A program made the translations under genes and the position numbers. The notes under the pieces are model-generated. The model saw only the letters and a list, made by a program, of their open reading frames with translations, made no database searches and was not told where the DNA came from. This document shows, one piece after another, positions 35,491-48,742 of a stretch of DNA of 64,000 nt. Numbering within the stretch: the first letter of the stretch is position 1; each line of letters begins with the position of its first letter. This DNA is from Prunus persica (Eukaryota > Streptophyta > Magnoliopsida > Rosales > Rosaceae), in NCBI RefSeq assembly GCF_000346465.2, contig NC_034013.1, forward strand, positions 6,586,432 through 6,650,431, given 5' to 3'.

Positions 35491-35971
35491 GATTCTGATT
35501 TTTTAGCCCCAGAGTTTCCAGAGAAGTCTTTTTGCTAAATTACCTGCTTTCATTTAATTCCCAATCACTTCTTCAATGATAGTTGGAATTGTTGACTTTT
35601 TCTAAGTCAGGTAGCCACGCGATTTCTGAAAATAGGTTTTCCAAAAAGGATTTTTGCTTTCTTTTGATCAGCTTCAGTGGTTGATTTGCCATTTTGTAAA
35701 AATCATGGGCCCCTTGATTTGGTCTTGGGTTCTCCTTCTTTTTCTATCATGCAGGGCCCAGTTTGAATTTCCGAAGCTATGGGCTGATTTCTCTCTTTCT
35801 GGTTTTTCCTAGGCCCAAGTTTTGCTATGTCTTGATAGATTCCGGACTGGGTCCTTTTAGACTTTGGTCCTTCGATTCCTGTTTGCAAAGTTTGGATATG
35901 GGCCTGGTGGCCTTTTGTTATTCTAGGCTCTTTTAGTGTTGGGCTGGGTGCGCCAGATTTTGGCCCAAACA

Positions 35972-38900
35972 GTAATACACCAACCACTCCATTTACGGAA
36001 CGTACTGTGAACGAACTTGAATAGTCCAACTTCTTAGTTCAATCAAGATCAGATTGAGCCCAAAACTTGGTCAACATCATGATATGGTACGAGGAGTCAT
36101 TTGGTGAGTTTTGAGTGAAATCCAATTGCTAAAACTACGCAATACACCAACCACTCCATTTATGGAACGAACTTTGTATGAACGTGAACTGTCCAATTTC
36201 ATTGGCCAATCGATATCGAATTGAGCCCAAAACATGGTCATCATTATAATATGGTGGGTGGGGTCATTTGGTGCGGTTTTAGTGAAATTCAATGGCTAAA
36301 AGTATGCAATACACCAACCACTCAATTTACGGAACGAACTTCATACGAACTTGAATTATCCAAATTCTTGGCTCAATCGATATCCGATTGAGCCCAAAAG
36401 TTGATCAACACCATAATATGGTGTGAGTAGTCATTCAGTGAGTTTTGAGTGAAATTCAATCGCTAAAACTATGCAATACACCAACACTCCATTTATGGAA
36501 CGAACTTCGTACGAACCTGAATTGTCCAATTTCTTGGTTGAATTGATATCGGAATGAGCCCAAAACTTGGTCAAGATCGTAAAATGGTGGGAGGAGTCAT
36601 TTGGTGAGTTTTCAATGAAATTCAATTGCCAAAACTAAGCAGTACACCAAGCAATGCATTTACGGAACGAACTATGTACGAACTTGAATTGTCCAATCCT
36701 TTGGCAATCGATATTGGATTGATCCAAAAACTGGTTCAACATCATGATGTGGTGGGAGGAGTCATTTGGTGAGTTTTGAGTGAAATCAAATCACTAAAAC
36801 TATGCAATACACCAACCACTCCATTTACATAACGAACATGGTACGAACTTGAAGTGTCCAATTTCATTGGCCTGTGGATATTAGATTGATCCAAAAACTG
36901 GTTCAACATCGTAATGTGGTGGGAGGAGTCATTTGTTGAGTTTTGAGTGAAATCAAATCACTAAAACTATGCAATACACCAACCACTCCATTTACATAAC
37001 GAACATCGTACGAACTTGAAGTGTCCAATTTCATTGGCCTGTGGATATTAGATTGATCCCAAAACTGGTTTAACACCATAATAAGGTGGGAGAAGTTATT
37101 TGGTGAGTTTTGTGTGAAATCCAAACGCTAAAACTATACAATACACCAACCACTTCATTTACGAAACGAACTGCAAATGAACTTGAATTGTCCAATTTCT
37201 AGGTTCAATCGATATCAGATTGAGCCCAAAACTGGGTCAACAACATAATATGGTGGGAGTAGTTGTTTGTTAAGTTTTCAGTTAAATCCAATCGCTAAAA
37301 CTGTGCTATACACCAACCACTCCATTCACACAACGAACTGCAAATGAACTTGAATTGTCCACTTTCTTAGTTCAATCAAGATCGGATTGAGCCCAAAACT
37401 TGGTCAACCTCATAATATGGTGGGAGGAGTGAATTGGTGTGTATTGAGTGAAATCCAAAAGCTAAAACTGTGCAATACACCAACCACCTCATTTATGGAA
37501 CGAACTGCAAACGAACTTGAATTGCCCAATTTCTTGGTTCAATCGATATCAGATTGAGCCCAAAACATGGTCAACAACATAATATGGTGGGAGTAGTTGT
37601 TTGTTGAGTTTTCAGTGAAATCCAATCGCTAAAACTGTGCTATACACCAACCACTCAATTCACAGAACGAACTGCAAATGAACTTGAATTGTCCACTTTC
37701 TTAGTTCAATCGAGATCGGATTGAGCCCAAAACTTGGTCAACATCATAATATGGTGGGAGGAGTCATTTGGTGAGTTTTGAGAGAAATCCAATCACTAAA
37801 ACTACGCAATATACCAACCACTCTATTTACGGAACGAACTTCGAACGAACCTGAATTGTCCAATTCGTTTGGCCAATCGATATCGGATTGAGCCCTAAAC
37901 ATGGGCAACGTCGTAATACGGTGGGAGGAGTGAATTGGTGTGTATTGAGTGAAATCCAATCGCTAAAACTATGCAATACACCAACCACTACATTTATGGA
38001 ACGAACTTTGTATGAACTTGAAGTGTCCAATTTCTTTGGCCAATCGATATCGTATTGAGCCCAAAACTTGGGCAACATCATAATATGGTGAGAGGAGTCA
38101 TTCGGCGAGTTTTGAGTGAAATCCAATCTCTAAAACTTTGCAATACACCAACCACTCCATTTACGGAACGAATTTCGTATGAACTTGAAGTGTCCAATTT
38201 CTTTGGCCAATCGATATCGTATTGAGCCCAAAACTTGGGCAACATCATAATATGGTGAGAGGAGTCATTCGGCGAGTTTTGAGTGAAATTCAATCTCTAA
38301 AACTTTGCAATACACCAACCACTCTATTTACGGAACGAATTTCCTACGAACTTGGGCATCCAATTTCTTTGACCTACTGATTTTGGATCGATCCCAAAAC
38401 TGGGGCAACAACATAATATGGTGGGAGGAGTGAATTGGTGAGTTTTCAGTGAAATCCATTCACTAAAACAATGCAATACACCAACCACTCTATTGACGGA
38501 ATGAACTTCGTATGAACTTGAAGTGTCCAATTTCTTTGACCTATTGATTTCGGATCGAATCTAAAACGTGGGCAACATCATAATATGGTGGGAGGAGTGA
38601 ATTGGCGAGTTTTGAGTGAAATCCAATTGATAAAACTATGCAATACACCAACCACTCCATTTACGGAACGAACTTCTTGCCAACTTGAAGTGTCCAATTT
38701 GTTTGGCCAATCGATATCGGATTGAGCTCGAAACTTGGGCCACTTCATAATATGGTGGGAGGAATCATTTGGTGAATTTTGAGTGAAATCCAATCTCTAA
38801 AACTATGCTATACCCCAAACACTCCATTTATAGAACAAAATTCCTACGAACTCAAAGTGTCCAATTTCTTTGGCCTATTGATTTCGGATGGAGCCCAAAA

Positions 38901-40983
38901 CTTGCGCAACATCTTAATATGGTGGGAGGAGTCATTTGGTGAGTTTTGAGTGAAATCCAATCGCTAAAACTGTGCAACACACCAATTACTCCATTTACGG
39001 AACGAATTTCCTACGAACTTGAAGCGTCCAATTTCATTGACCTATTGATTTCGGATCGAGCCCAAAACTTGAGCTACATCATCATGTGGTGGGAGGAGTG
39101 AATTGGCGAGTTTTGAGTGAAATCCAGTCAGTAAAACTATGCAATACACCAACCACTCCATTTACGGAACAAACTTCTTACCAACTTGAAGTGTCCAATT
39201 TGTTTGGCCAAACGATATCGGATTGAGCCCAAAACTTGGGCCACATCATAATATGGTGGGAGAAATCATTTGGTGAATTTTGAGTGAAATCCAATCCCTA
39301 AAAGTACTAAATACACCAACCACTCCATTTACAAAACGAACTTCGTACGAGCTTGAAGTGTCCAATTTCTTTGACCAATCGATATCAGATTGAGCCAAAC
39401 CTTGGGCAACATCATAATATGGTGGGATGAGTCATTTGGTTGCTTTTGAGTGAAATCCAATCAATAAAACTATGCAATACACCAACCACTCCATTTACGG
39501 AACGAACATCATATGAACTTGAAGTGTCCTATTTCTTTGGACAATTGTTATCGGACTGAGGCCAAAACATATGGGCAACATCATAATATGGTGGGAGGAG
39601 TCATTTGGCGAGTTTTGAGTGAAATTCAATCGCTAAAACTCTGCAATACACCAACCGCTCCATTTACAGAACGAACTTCGTACGAGCTTGAAGTGTCCAA
39701 TTTCTTTGACCAATCGATATCGGATTGAGCCCAAACCTTGGGCAACATCATAATATGGTGGGATTAGTCATTTGGTTGCTTTTGAGTGAAATCCAATCAA
39801 TAAAACTATGCAATACACCAACCACTCCATTTACGGAATGAACATCGTATGAACTTGAAGTGTCCTGTTTCTTTGGACAATTGTTATCGGACTGAGGCCA
39901 AAACATGGGCAACATCATAATATGGTGGGAGGAGTGAATTGGTGAGTTTTGAGTGAAATAAAAAATCAAAAAACCACGAATATACCAACCACTCCATTCA
40001 CGGAACGAACTTCGTGCGAACCGGAAGTGTCCAATTTCTATGGCCAATCAATATCGAATTAAGCCCAAAACCTAGGCAACATCATAATATTGTGGGAGCA
40101 GTCATTTGGTGAGTTTTGAGTGAAATCCAATCACTAAAACTCTGCAATACACCAACCACTCCATTTACAGAACGAACTTCGTACGAACTTGAAGTGTCCA
40201 ATTTCTTTGGCCAATCGATCTTGGATTGAGCCCAAAACCTGGCCAACGTCATAATGTGGCGGGAAGAGTGAATTGGTGAGTTTCGAGTGAAATTCAACCG
40301 CAAAAACTATACAAAACGCCAACCACTCCATTTATGGAATGAATTTCATACGAACTTGAAGTGTCCAACTTCTATGACCTATTGATTTCAGATCGAGCCC
40401 AAACCTTGGGCAACATCATAATATGGTGGGATGAGTCATTTGGTGAGTTTTGAGTGAAATCCAATCGCTAAAACTCTGCAATACACCAACCCCTCCATTT
40501 ACAGAACGAACTTCGTACGAACTTGAAGTGTCCAATTTCTTTGACCAATCGATATCGGATTGAGCCCAAACCTTGGGCAACATCATAATATTGCGGGACG
40601 TGTCATTTGGTGAGTTTTGAGCGAAATCCAATCTCTTAAACTATGCAATACACCAACCACTCCATTTTCGGAACGAACTTCGTACGAACTTGAAGTGTCC
40701 AATTTCTTTGACCAATCGATATCGGATTGAGCCCAAACCTTGGGCAACATCATAATATTGCGAGACGTGTCATTTGGTGAGTTTTGAGCGAAATCCAACC
40801 TCTTAAACTATGCAATACACCAACCACTCCATTTTCGGAACGAACTTCGTACTAACTTGAAGTGTCCAATTTCTTTGCGCAATCGATATTGGATTGAGCC
40901 CAAAACATGGGCAACATCATTATATGGTGGGAGGAGTGAATTGGTGAGTTTTGAGTGAAATCGAATCACTAAAACTATGCAAT
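35972..40983. repeat. Satellite array, right half, monomer about 167 bp
   Basis: About 30 monomers of the same family and orientation continue the array after the gypsy insertion. Many monomers here carry GAAGTGTCCAATTTCTTTGG where the left half mostly has GAATTGTCCAATTTCTTGG. Local duplications are visible, for example two nearly identical neighbours at about 36,740-37,070, a two-monomer repeat at about 37,240 and 37,573, and three alike copies at 40,400-40,850. The last monomer breaks at ACTATGCAA and retroelement-like DNA follows. Confidence 0.93.
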
Positions 40984-42283
40984 TTTAAACATAGCAATTT
41001 TAATTCTCTCAAGTGCACGAGCCGTTTATAGAATAGCTTATGTAAATTACTTAGAATTCAGCATAACAGAAAATCAAGGAAACAAAACTAACTAACAAAC
41101 GGCAAGGTTTAGAATACAATCCTAGCACCACACACGCACTCGAAATGGGGGGTTTTGTTGTTGAAATGAAAACAAGAACACGAAATGAAAGTGCTGAAAA
41201 CTAAACACTAACAGTAATCAAAAAGTTGTGAAACAATGATTTTGAGGTGTTAGGGCCTTGGAATCCACCACTAGTCTTCCTATCCAAGTTATGAATACAT
41301 AGAAATTGACTCAAGCTCATCAACAATAGATTATCGCATACAAGCCTATGGTATCTAGGTTAGGATGCATGATTCTCCTAAGGCATGTGATTGTGCATGG
41401 TATCTATACAACACGTGATCTCTAATATGCAACCTAAGCATGGTATCTACTTAGAATAAAGCATACAAGAATCATTAAGATCCTTGAGAATATGATAATC
41501 ACACAAGTCTTAGAACATGGTATCTGTCCTAGTCAACCTATGGTTATTAACCCCTTGAATGATTCTTAGGCCATTCATATGTTGCTTGTGATGGGAGAGT
41601 AGAATTGGTGAATCTAAACCCCTTCCCAACATGTGCTAGATGCATAAAATCCTAGTTAGCTACTCCAAGGAAACATACATCAAGCACATAATAAACTGGA
41701 GGTTAACAACTTGATACTGAAAGCAAGGAATTCAATTAACTATGAAATCATCCATAACATTGAATATTCATGACTAGGGCTTCATCCTAAGCCTTAACTA
41801 AATGGATTAGTTAGACATAACTAGGAATAGAGAAAATAAGAAACACATAGATAGGACAAAGAGAAGAGAAGAACTAGGTGATGGCAACAAGGTAGTTCCC
41901 AGGACAGCTCCAAGCTCTCCTTCCTTTGCAACTAGTTCTCTTCTCTCTTTGTGGTGGAGGATGGAATCTGAATGTGTGTATGAGTAATAGAAGAAATGAA
42001 TGTCTGTGTCTCCTTGAATCTCTATTTATATAGTGCCAAATTTGTCCTCCCTTTTGGCTGGTAAGATTCAAACTTTTGTGTTTCACTTGATCATTATTTA
42101 CTGAAAGGCTATAAATATATCTTCCTTCAGCAGAAAGAGAATGAACGTTCGTTTGATCTTGATCCTTGTGGAGTGAAAAAGGGACTGCACTGGATCTGCA
42201 CGAACCTCCTGATAATATCCACAAATGACTTGTTTTTGGTAAAACATGTACATTACTATATGTAAATTGTCTGGCATTTTTGA
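40984..42283 (-). mobile_element. Retroelement leader fragment (minus strand)
   Basis: No coding domain is recognisable. Read on the minus strand, the right-hand part is ordinary AT-rich sequence with a long but featureless frame (42,299-41,874). The part at 41,340-41,530 repeats GATACCATG-type words. The left end has GTGCACTTGAGAGAATT and a CCCCCCATTT stretch. Similar signposts (GTGCACTTGCAAGG, CCCCCCTTGG, repeated AATGCCAT) occur on the plus strand at 58.0-58.65 kb, which suggests the LTR or leader of a related retroelement class. Confidence 0.4.
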
Positions 42284-42329
42284 GAACCATTTGAATCAAG
42301 TAATGGAAATGGAATGATTCAAATGGTTC
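42284..42329. repeat. Perfect 15-bp inverted repeat at the left edge of the NUPT
   Basis: GAACCATTTGAATCA (42,284-42,298) is the exact reverse complement of 42,315-42,329, with a 16-base loop. It lies downstream of ccsA in its sense. Stem-loops of this kind stabilise plastid mRNA 3' ends, so it may be the old ccsA 3' processing signal. It may instead mark the insertion edge. Confidence 0.6.
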
Positions 42330-42416
42330 TTAATGGTTTACATGAAGTTTTCGTATATATACACGTATGCCATCCTATGTTTCTATTCGTCAAGTCAGTC
42401 AAGTCCTTTATTTAAT

Positions 42417-43385
42417 TCAATAAGATGTTAATGTAAATGAACCATAACTATGCAACCCTATTCCTAATAGATTAACCCCAAAATAGCATATCCAAATTAT
42501 AAGAAAGCCCATTGAGGCCACAATTGCAGAATTTATACTTTCAAAAATTTTATTTGTTCTAATATGTAAATAAATCGCAAATACGGTCCAAGTAATAAAT
42601 GCCCAAGTCTCCTTTGGATCCCAATTCCAATATGATCCCCATGCTTCATTAGCCCATACTGCTCCCGAAAGAATACCTACGGTTAAAAAGATAAACCCTA
42701 GACTAATAATACGATAACTCCACCGATCCAATTGTTGAATCAATTGATACCTGTAATAATTTTGAGACGAAATAGAAGTGTTTCGTAAGACATTGTTTCT
42801 TTCGTTCACGTATTGAATCTCACCAAAGTAAAATGACTCATTTACTAATACTAAATTATTGCCTTTACTAAAAATCCTTCTGAATTTTCGAAATGTAATG
42901 ACTAGAAGAGCTAATGATAATAATGATCCACACAAAAGAGCTGCATAGCTCAATACCATCATACTTACATGCATCATTAACCAATGGGATTGGAGCACGG
43001 GTACTAATATTTCGGATTGATGCATTTCAGTTAAAAGACCCGAAGTAGCAAAACCTTGAGTAAAAATAGCACTTGGCGCGGTTATTGCGCTTAAATGGTT
43101 TTTATGTTTTTTAAAATACGGAATCATATGAATAATGGAAAAACTCCATGAAAGAAAAATTAATGATTCATATAAATCGCTTAATGGTAAATGCCCCAAA
43201 CACACCCAACGAGTAACTAATAATCCTGTTATGCAGAAAAAAGTAACTATCATACCCTTTTCTGACGAATCATATAGTCCTACGATTTCATCGACTAATA
43301 AAGTTATCAAATGAATTGTAATTACAATTGAAACGATAGAAAAGGATATATGAGTTAATATATGCTCTAAAGTTGAAAATATCAT
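42417..43385 (-). CDS. ccsA: Plastid-derived cytochrome c biogenesis protein CcsA, intact frame
   Basis: The frame is uninterrupted at 322 residues, the normal length for plastid CcsA. The protein is a multi-span thylakoid membrane protein that helps attach haem to c-type cytochromes. It shows many hydrophobic segments and the tryptophan-rich haem-handling motif [18 protein letters not shown] near residues 240-257, with conserved His residues (MHVSMM, and LHIRTNK after the WWD-like motif). Its neighbour trnL-UAG stands upstream, as in plastid genomes. In the nucleus it has no nuclear promoter or transit peptide, so it is best seen as an undamaged passenger of the insertion. C-terminal residues are LTSY. 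Confidence 0.92.
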   Translation of the reverse strand: MIFSTLEHILTHISFSIVSIVITIHLITLLVDEIVGLYDSSEKGMIVTFFCITGLLVTRWVCLGHLPLSDLYESLIFLSWSFSIIHMIPYFKKHKNHLSAITAPSAIFTQGFATSGLLTEMHQSEILVPVLQSHWLMMHVSMMVLSYAALLCGSLLSLALLVITFRKFRRIFSKGNNLVLVNESFYFGEIQYVNERNNVLRNTSISSQNYYRYQLIQQLDRWSYRIISLGFIFLTVGILSGAVWANEAWGSYWNWDPKETWAFITWTVFAIYLHIRTNKIFESINSAIVASMGFLIIWICYFGVNLLGIGLHSYGSFTLTSY

Positions 43386-43472
43386 AAAAATATTAAAAGG
43401 GGGTCCCGCAATTATAGGAATTGAAATCGGGAATTGAATTCATTATAGGGCTTACTCTTTTAGAAGATGCCA

Positions 43473-43552
43473 TGCCGCCACTCGGACTCGAACCAAGATG
43501 CTCTAGCACTGCTTCCTAAGAGCAGCGTGTCTACCTATTTCACCATAGCGGC
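43473..43552 (-). tRNA. trnL-UAG: Plastid-derived tRNA-Leu (UAG)
   Basis: The 80-bp gene reads GCCGCTATGGTGAAATAGGT at the 5' end. It has a long variable arm and the anticodon loop CTTAGGA, anticodon UAG. The acceptor stem GCCGCTA/TGGCGGC is intact. Two changes from the usual plastid sequence are visible: TTGG to TAGG in the D arm, and CTCGG to CTTGG in the T stem, which leaves a G-U pair. It lies between ccsA and rpl32, as in the plastid. Confidence 0.92.
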
Positions 43553-43559
43553 TTATTCG

Positions 43560-44885
43560 AAATCATAATAACCTATTTTTATTCAATCATCGAGATTGAA
43601 GGAGTTAATTAAATGCAATATTTTTTTAGGAAACCATTAAATTGATGAATAAAAACTTGTTTAAGAATTAGGGATTTAAACGTTTTCGTTAATAATATTT
43701 ATTATCTTTTTATTTATTATTTTAGAATGTCAATTTTATTTAACTGAACTAAAAATGTAGTTTTTCGTAAGTTATTACTTTATGTTTTCCTAAAACAAAA
43801 ATGTTACGGTTGGAACTAGATTATTTTGACTTCAATCCATAGATAGAACTAAAAACAATGTTCTGTCTCGTTTGCATTTTTTAATGATTCATTTATTTTA
43901 TCATTTATTAATCTAAAATAAAAAAATAATTTTATTGATAAAATATAATTTTTATATAACACAATTTCAACGATACACTCAAGGGGTTTTTGTAAATATT
44001 TGCATAGTTAGTTTTATATGAATTTTTAGGGTTTTTCGTTGTGTAGAGAATTTGTGTTAAGATTTAGCAACCCGATTAAGTTAGGTATTAGTATGGTTGT
44101 ATCAATTATATAACAATATTTTATATTTCTATCGAAATTGTACCGTACTTCAAAAAATACTTTATAAATTTATAAATTAATATATATTATATCTTTGATA
44201 TATATTATATTTTGATCGATCTTCCAATCGAACCATAGGATCTAAAACAGATCACTCAAAATTGGCACATTCGTCATATAACTACCTAAAAATGTAAAAG
44301 GGGATTTTATTAATTAAATATGTAAAATAATTTAGAAAAATAATGATTTAGAAGATTATAAAACATATTTAAAACTAAATCAATTAGTTTCAACGAACCC
44401 TTCTTTTAATATATAATTCTAATTTTAATATATAATTATAATATTAATATATAATTATAATAAAAAATAAATTTATTTTTATTATTGAGTCAAGTCGATG
44501 GGGAAAGTGAGAATCCCCATCCTGAAAATTATAAAATATACTAAAACGAAAGGTGAACCCTTGTGCTTGCATTTATCCTTTTTTCAAACAAAAAAGTACC
44601 ATTAATTTTTCGAATTAAGTAGACAACAGAATTCTTATCTATATCAGAAATGAAAGAAAAAAGACGCCTTCTAAATTAAAGAAAAAAGACGCCTTCTAAA
44701 TTAAAATATTATGAAACTAATTATTTTTATTTATTATTTTATATAAATATAAATTTATATTATTTTACTATTATGATGTTAATTAAAATTCTTATAACTT
44801 ATAAATCTTATAAAAAAATTAGAAACAAAATTATATTACTTTTCTAATTAGACCGATTCAGATTTTTTATTGTATTGTTTGATTA
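43560..44885. other. Plastid spacer between trnL-UAG and rpl32
   Basis: This is very AT-rich non-coding DNA with many A/T runs, including a perfect 25-bp direct duplication around 44,653-44,703 (AAAGAAAAAAGACGCCTTCT and on). No gene is seen. Confidence 0.75.
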
Positions 44886-44888
44886 CTA

Positions 44889-45047
44889 TTATTTATTTGT
44901 TACACAAAAAAAACTTTTAGAACTCCCGGTAGAAAGAGATTTCGCTAACGAAAAAGCTTTCAATGCTGCCCGATATCCCTTCCTTTTCCAAATATTTTTA
45001 CGAATCCGTTTTTTTGAAATAGAGGTGCGTTTTTTTGGAACTGCCAT
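44889..45047 (-). pseudogene. rpl32: Plastid-derived ribosomal protein L32, altered C-terminus
   Basis: The ATG at 45,047 gives [20 protein letters not shown], the plastid L32 start. An upstream in-frame extension to 45,089 is plastid leader. The protein is a small basic 50S ribosomal subunit component. The frame stays typical to about residue 46, then reads FFCVTNK and stops where the family usually has a longer lysine-rich tail, so a small indel has changed the end. A Trp usually seen after KGY is Arg here. It lies divergent from ndhF and beside trnL-UAG, as in plastids. Confidence 0.85.
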
Positions 45048-45089
45048 TAAAAAATTATAATAGGTTCTTCGGTTGGATGTGAAAGACAT

Positions 45090-45943
45090 CTATTGTTCAA
45101 AAAAAAAATTTCTTTACTGTTCTCTATCTATTTATTCTCTAAATTATACTCCCTCCATAAAAAAATAAAAAAGGGGGGTGTGTAAAAATCGCATAAAATA
45201 TTACTAACAACAATCCCCTATGCCAAATAGAATAGAATTGATTGAAGTTGATAAAATACAATACAAACAAAAAAGAAAAGATTGTGCGTTTAGTTTTCTT
45301 TCTATTTTCGTCGTGTTACATTTATACATGTAATAAAATACATCAAAAGTTTAATAACCCAACCCCTCTATTGCTTAATTAAAAAACTTTAATAATTTTC
45401 TATTATATTAATTTTAATTAATTTAATTGGTCAAACTCGAAGAAAGAGTACACCCAACTTTAATTCTCAAATTCGAGTGGGACTGGTAGTTAATCTGTTA
45501 AAGGATACAAAATATATAATTTTTTATTATTAAAGGCATTTTATTTGCCCTTTTTTTTTATTTTACATAAAATAAAGTGTTGGATATCATAGCATTTCCT
45601 ACAAATAGCTTTTATTGTAATGGAAGACAATCAGTTAGTTACAAAACAAATTGTTTAATAATTCTGAATAACCGAATTACAATTACAATAAATAGTTTTT
45701 ATGCGTCAAGTTATGCGCTTTATGATTCATACCAAACACTATTTTTGGTGTAATTATTTATCCTCGCTCTATAGATATAAAAGATATAAATAAATTATTG
45801 TAATACGTAATAATTAGAATGCAAATTTTATTTAAGTTTTATTTTATATATCTTAATTTTTTTTTATTAACTGACCCCTTTCAACAGAAAACAAATAAGA
45901 ACCGGTGAATCAGAAACAATTAATTAAGAAAAATATTTTTTTT
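45090..45943. other. Plastid spacer between rpl32 and ndhF
   Basis: This is AT-rich non-coding sequence with poly-T and TATAAATAA-like runs. It holds no coding region. It is the usual rpl32-ndhF spacer. Confidence 0.75.
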
Positions 45944-46847
45944 ATGGAATATACATATCAATATTCATGGATTATACCTTTCATTCCACTTCCAGTTCCA
46001 ATGTTAATTGGAGCAGGACTTCTACTTTTTCCAACGGCAACAAAAAATCTTCGCCGTATGTGGGCTTTTTCGAGTGTTTTATTGTTAAGTATAGTTATGA
46101 TTTTTTCAGCCCATTTTTCTATTCAGGAAATAAATAACAATTCCATATATCAATATGTATGGTCTTGGACCATCAATAATGATTTTTATTTAGAATTTGG
46201 CTGCTTGGTTGATCCACTTACTTCTATTATGTCAATATTAATCACTACTGTTGGAATGATGGTTCTTATTTATAGTGATAATTATATGTCTCATGATCAG
46301 GGATATTTGAGATTTTTTGCTTATATGAGTTTTTCCAATACTTCAATGTTGGGATTAGTTACTAGTTCTAATTTGATACAAATTTATATTTTTTGGGAAT
46401 TGGTTGGAATGTGTTCTTATCTATTAATAGGTTTTTGGTTATATGTTTCGTATCTATTTACTTACTTTTGAAGGACATTTAAATGTTTATTTTCAAAATT
46501 ACAGCGGCCAAAAAAATAGCTCGTTCTATTCAATGTCTCTCTGGGGTAAAGAAGGAAAAAAAATTATTAAAACAAGCTTTCGTTTATTAGATTTTTTAAC
46601 TACGAAAAAAAACGAAAAAACTTATTTTTTAAACACGTATCGGATTGATAGTAATGAAAATGTAAGAAGTATGGTACATCTGTTTATTAGTATTGCTCGT
46701 TTTGGCACTAAAAACACTTTCTCATATCCCCACGAGTCCGACAATACTATGTTATTTCCGATGCTTGTATTAGTTTTATTTACGTTGTTCGTTGGGGCCG
46801 TAGGAATTCCGTTATTCAATCAGGAAGGAATGTCCTTCTTGACCTAA
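45944..46847 (+). pseudogene. ndhF: Plastid-derived NADH dehydrogenase-like subunit 5 (NdhF), internally deleted
   Basis: The ATG at 45,944 gives [20 protein letters not shown], the normal NdhF start. The N-terminal membrane domain runs through [20 protein letters not shown] to [19 protein letters not shown] at about 46,437. The next bases encode the much later segment [20 protein letters not shown] in another frame, so some 300 or more codons were removed and the frame shifted. The remaining frame ends [14 protein letters not shown] and stops, well short of the normal C-terminus. NdhF is a proton-pumping subunit of the thylakoid NDH complex. This copy cannot be functional. Confidence 0.92.
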
Positions 46848-47592
<745 letters not shown>

Positions 47593-47762
47593 AATTAATT
47601 AAATGAACATGAACAATTCATAAAAAAAATCTTTCTATGGCAGTTCATATCTTCTACAGTTACTTAACGTATCAATTTCCAATTCTTGGTCATTGAGATT
47701 TATACTCAATACAGATTAATATTTAATGATAAATATTACCTCCCCTTTCCCCTTTCAAATAA

Positions 47763-47882
<120 letters not shown>

Positions 47883-48017
47883 TTAATTAACATCTCTTTT
47901 TTTATTGACCTCCTACTTCCTTTAATCCGCGGGAGGTCAAATTTAGATTGCTGTTCAATTTTTTAAGTGTAATTTTCGACCTAACGCGATTAACAAGAAC
48001 ACAGAATCACTATTGTA

Positions 48018-48050
48018 GACCCACGTTCTACCGAACTGAACTAAGAGCGC
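48018..48050 (-). pseudogene. trnW-CCA: Truncated plastid tRNA-Trp (5' half only)
   Basis: The minus strand reads GCGCTCTTAGTTCAGTTCGG and on to GTGGGTC. It covers the acceptor 5' strand, D arm and start of the anticodon stem of plastid trnW-CCA. The anticodon and the T arm are missing. The spacer text AACACAGAATCAC that normally lies just past the tRNA 3' end follows after a few bases, so a small internal deletion removed the middle. Confidence 0.82.
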
Positions 48051-48628
48051 CTTATTATCATTATCACAATAAAGATTTTAAAAAAGTAATAAATATAAAT
48101 GGATATAGTGGGTTCCATCGTTTGTATGGTTACTTCTTAAACGGTGAGGTCTTCTCTATACACCGGAGCCCTTCTTTCTTTCATTTAATCAATGTTATTG
48201 TTAACTTGTACAGTTCAAACTCTTTGGCTCTACCCATAATTATCCAGTCCTAGGTCTTTCACAACGATATCCACTTATACAGTAACGGTATTTAATTATG
48301 AAGATTAGCTGGGTAGCTGACCCTGTTAGTCCGTTCTTGCAAGAGTAAGGCAGAATTTTTCTGCTTTTTAAAATAGGATTTCCCCTGCTTAATGGATACC
48401 ATTTGCTATCAATGGAGAATTCTTTCTCATCTTAAATTTAAATTTTTTAAATTGAGGTGATTGGATTTGCACCAACGGAAACCATACATTTGGTACCATA
48501 ATAGAAGGATAGATCTTTTTTATTTTTAGATATTGACTGGAGTTCTTCTATTCACTAGTACTGATCGTTGATACTGGATCAATTGTTTTCTTTCTATGGT
48601 CCTAGCCCATGATCTGAACGAGTCGCAC
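48051..48628. other. Plastid DNA, probably rpl20-rps12 spacer
   Basis: No gene is readable. By position it should be trnP, psaJ, rpl33, rps18 and rpl20, but none of these is present, so a deletion of more than 2 kb in plastid terms lies just after trnW. The sequence before rps12 looks like the usual spacer between rpl20 and rps12. Confidence 0.6.
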
Positions 48629-48742
48629 ATACACCCTAGTACATGTTCCTCGTCGTTGAGGACATCCCCCAAGAGCGGGGGATTTCGTGACATTTCTGAT
48701 TGGCTGTCTTGTGTTTCTAATAAGTTGTTTAATAGTTGGCAT
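48629..48742 (-). CDS. rps12: Plastid-derived rps12 5' exon (trans-spliced exon 1)
   Basis: The 114-bp exon starts [20 protein letters not shown] and ends with GTCTRVY, the exon 1 boundary of plastid rps12. The downstream sequence GTGCGACTCG matches the 5' end of the split group II intron. In plastids this exon is joined in trans to exons 2-3 from the inverted repeat, which are absent here. One residue of the usual SPALRGCPQ motif is Gly in place of Arg. It encodes part of ribosomal protein S12. Confidence 0.9.

Larger units (their letters stand above)
22293..35971 (-). mobile_element. Ty3/gypsy LTR retrotransposon, Tat-like, inserted in the satellite
   Basis: The outer ends are TGTTCT and CCAAACA, flanked by GCAAT (22,288-22,292) and GTAAT (35,972-35,976). 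This is one 5-bp target duplication with a single change, and it matches the satellite text GCAATACACC. In element sense (right to left) the order is LTR, primer-binding region, gag, protease, reverse transcriptase, RNase H, integrase, an opposite-strand PMD gene and LTR. Tat/Ogre-type features are the second (archaeal-like) RNase H and the extra antisense gene before the 3' LTR. The element is dead: it has many stops, an inverted RNase H segment, a truncated 3' LTR and a changed integrase residue. Confidence 0.9.
34171..35971 (-). repeat. 5' LTR (element sense), complete, 1,801 bp
   Basis: It begins TGTTTGGGCC in element sense and ends GGGCGAACA. It is homologous over 1.13 kb to the left LTR. 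It holds TATA boxes on both strands, a minus-strand one at 35,143-35,154 and a plus-strand one at 35,480-35,490. A repeated GGCAGAACTG word occurs here and within the internal region. Confidence 0.9.

Noticed and set aside
35703..40798. Repeated minus-strand reading frames of about 70 codons (beginning MDFTQNSPNDSSHH) across the satellite
   Set aside because: They recur once per monomer. The monomer length of 166-168 bp shifts the frame from unit to unit, and no domain or codon pattern supports a gene. They are satellite by-products.
17223..40983. CRISPR-like array of direct repeats
   Set aside because: Whole monomers repeat head to tail without unique spacers. This is a plant satellite.
41874..42299. 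Minus-strand frame of 141 codons as a host gene
   Set aside because: No recognisable domain, low-complexity and basic tail, overlaps retroelement-leader-like DNA and the NUPT edge.
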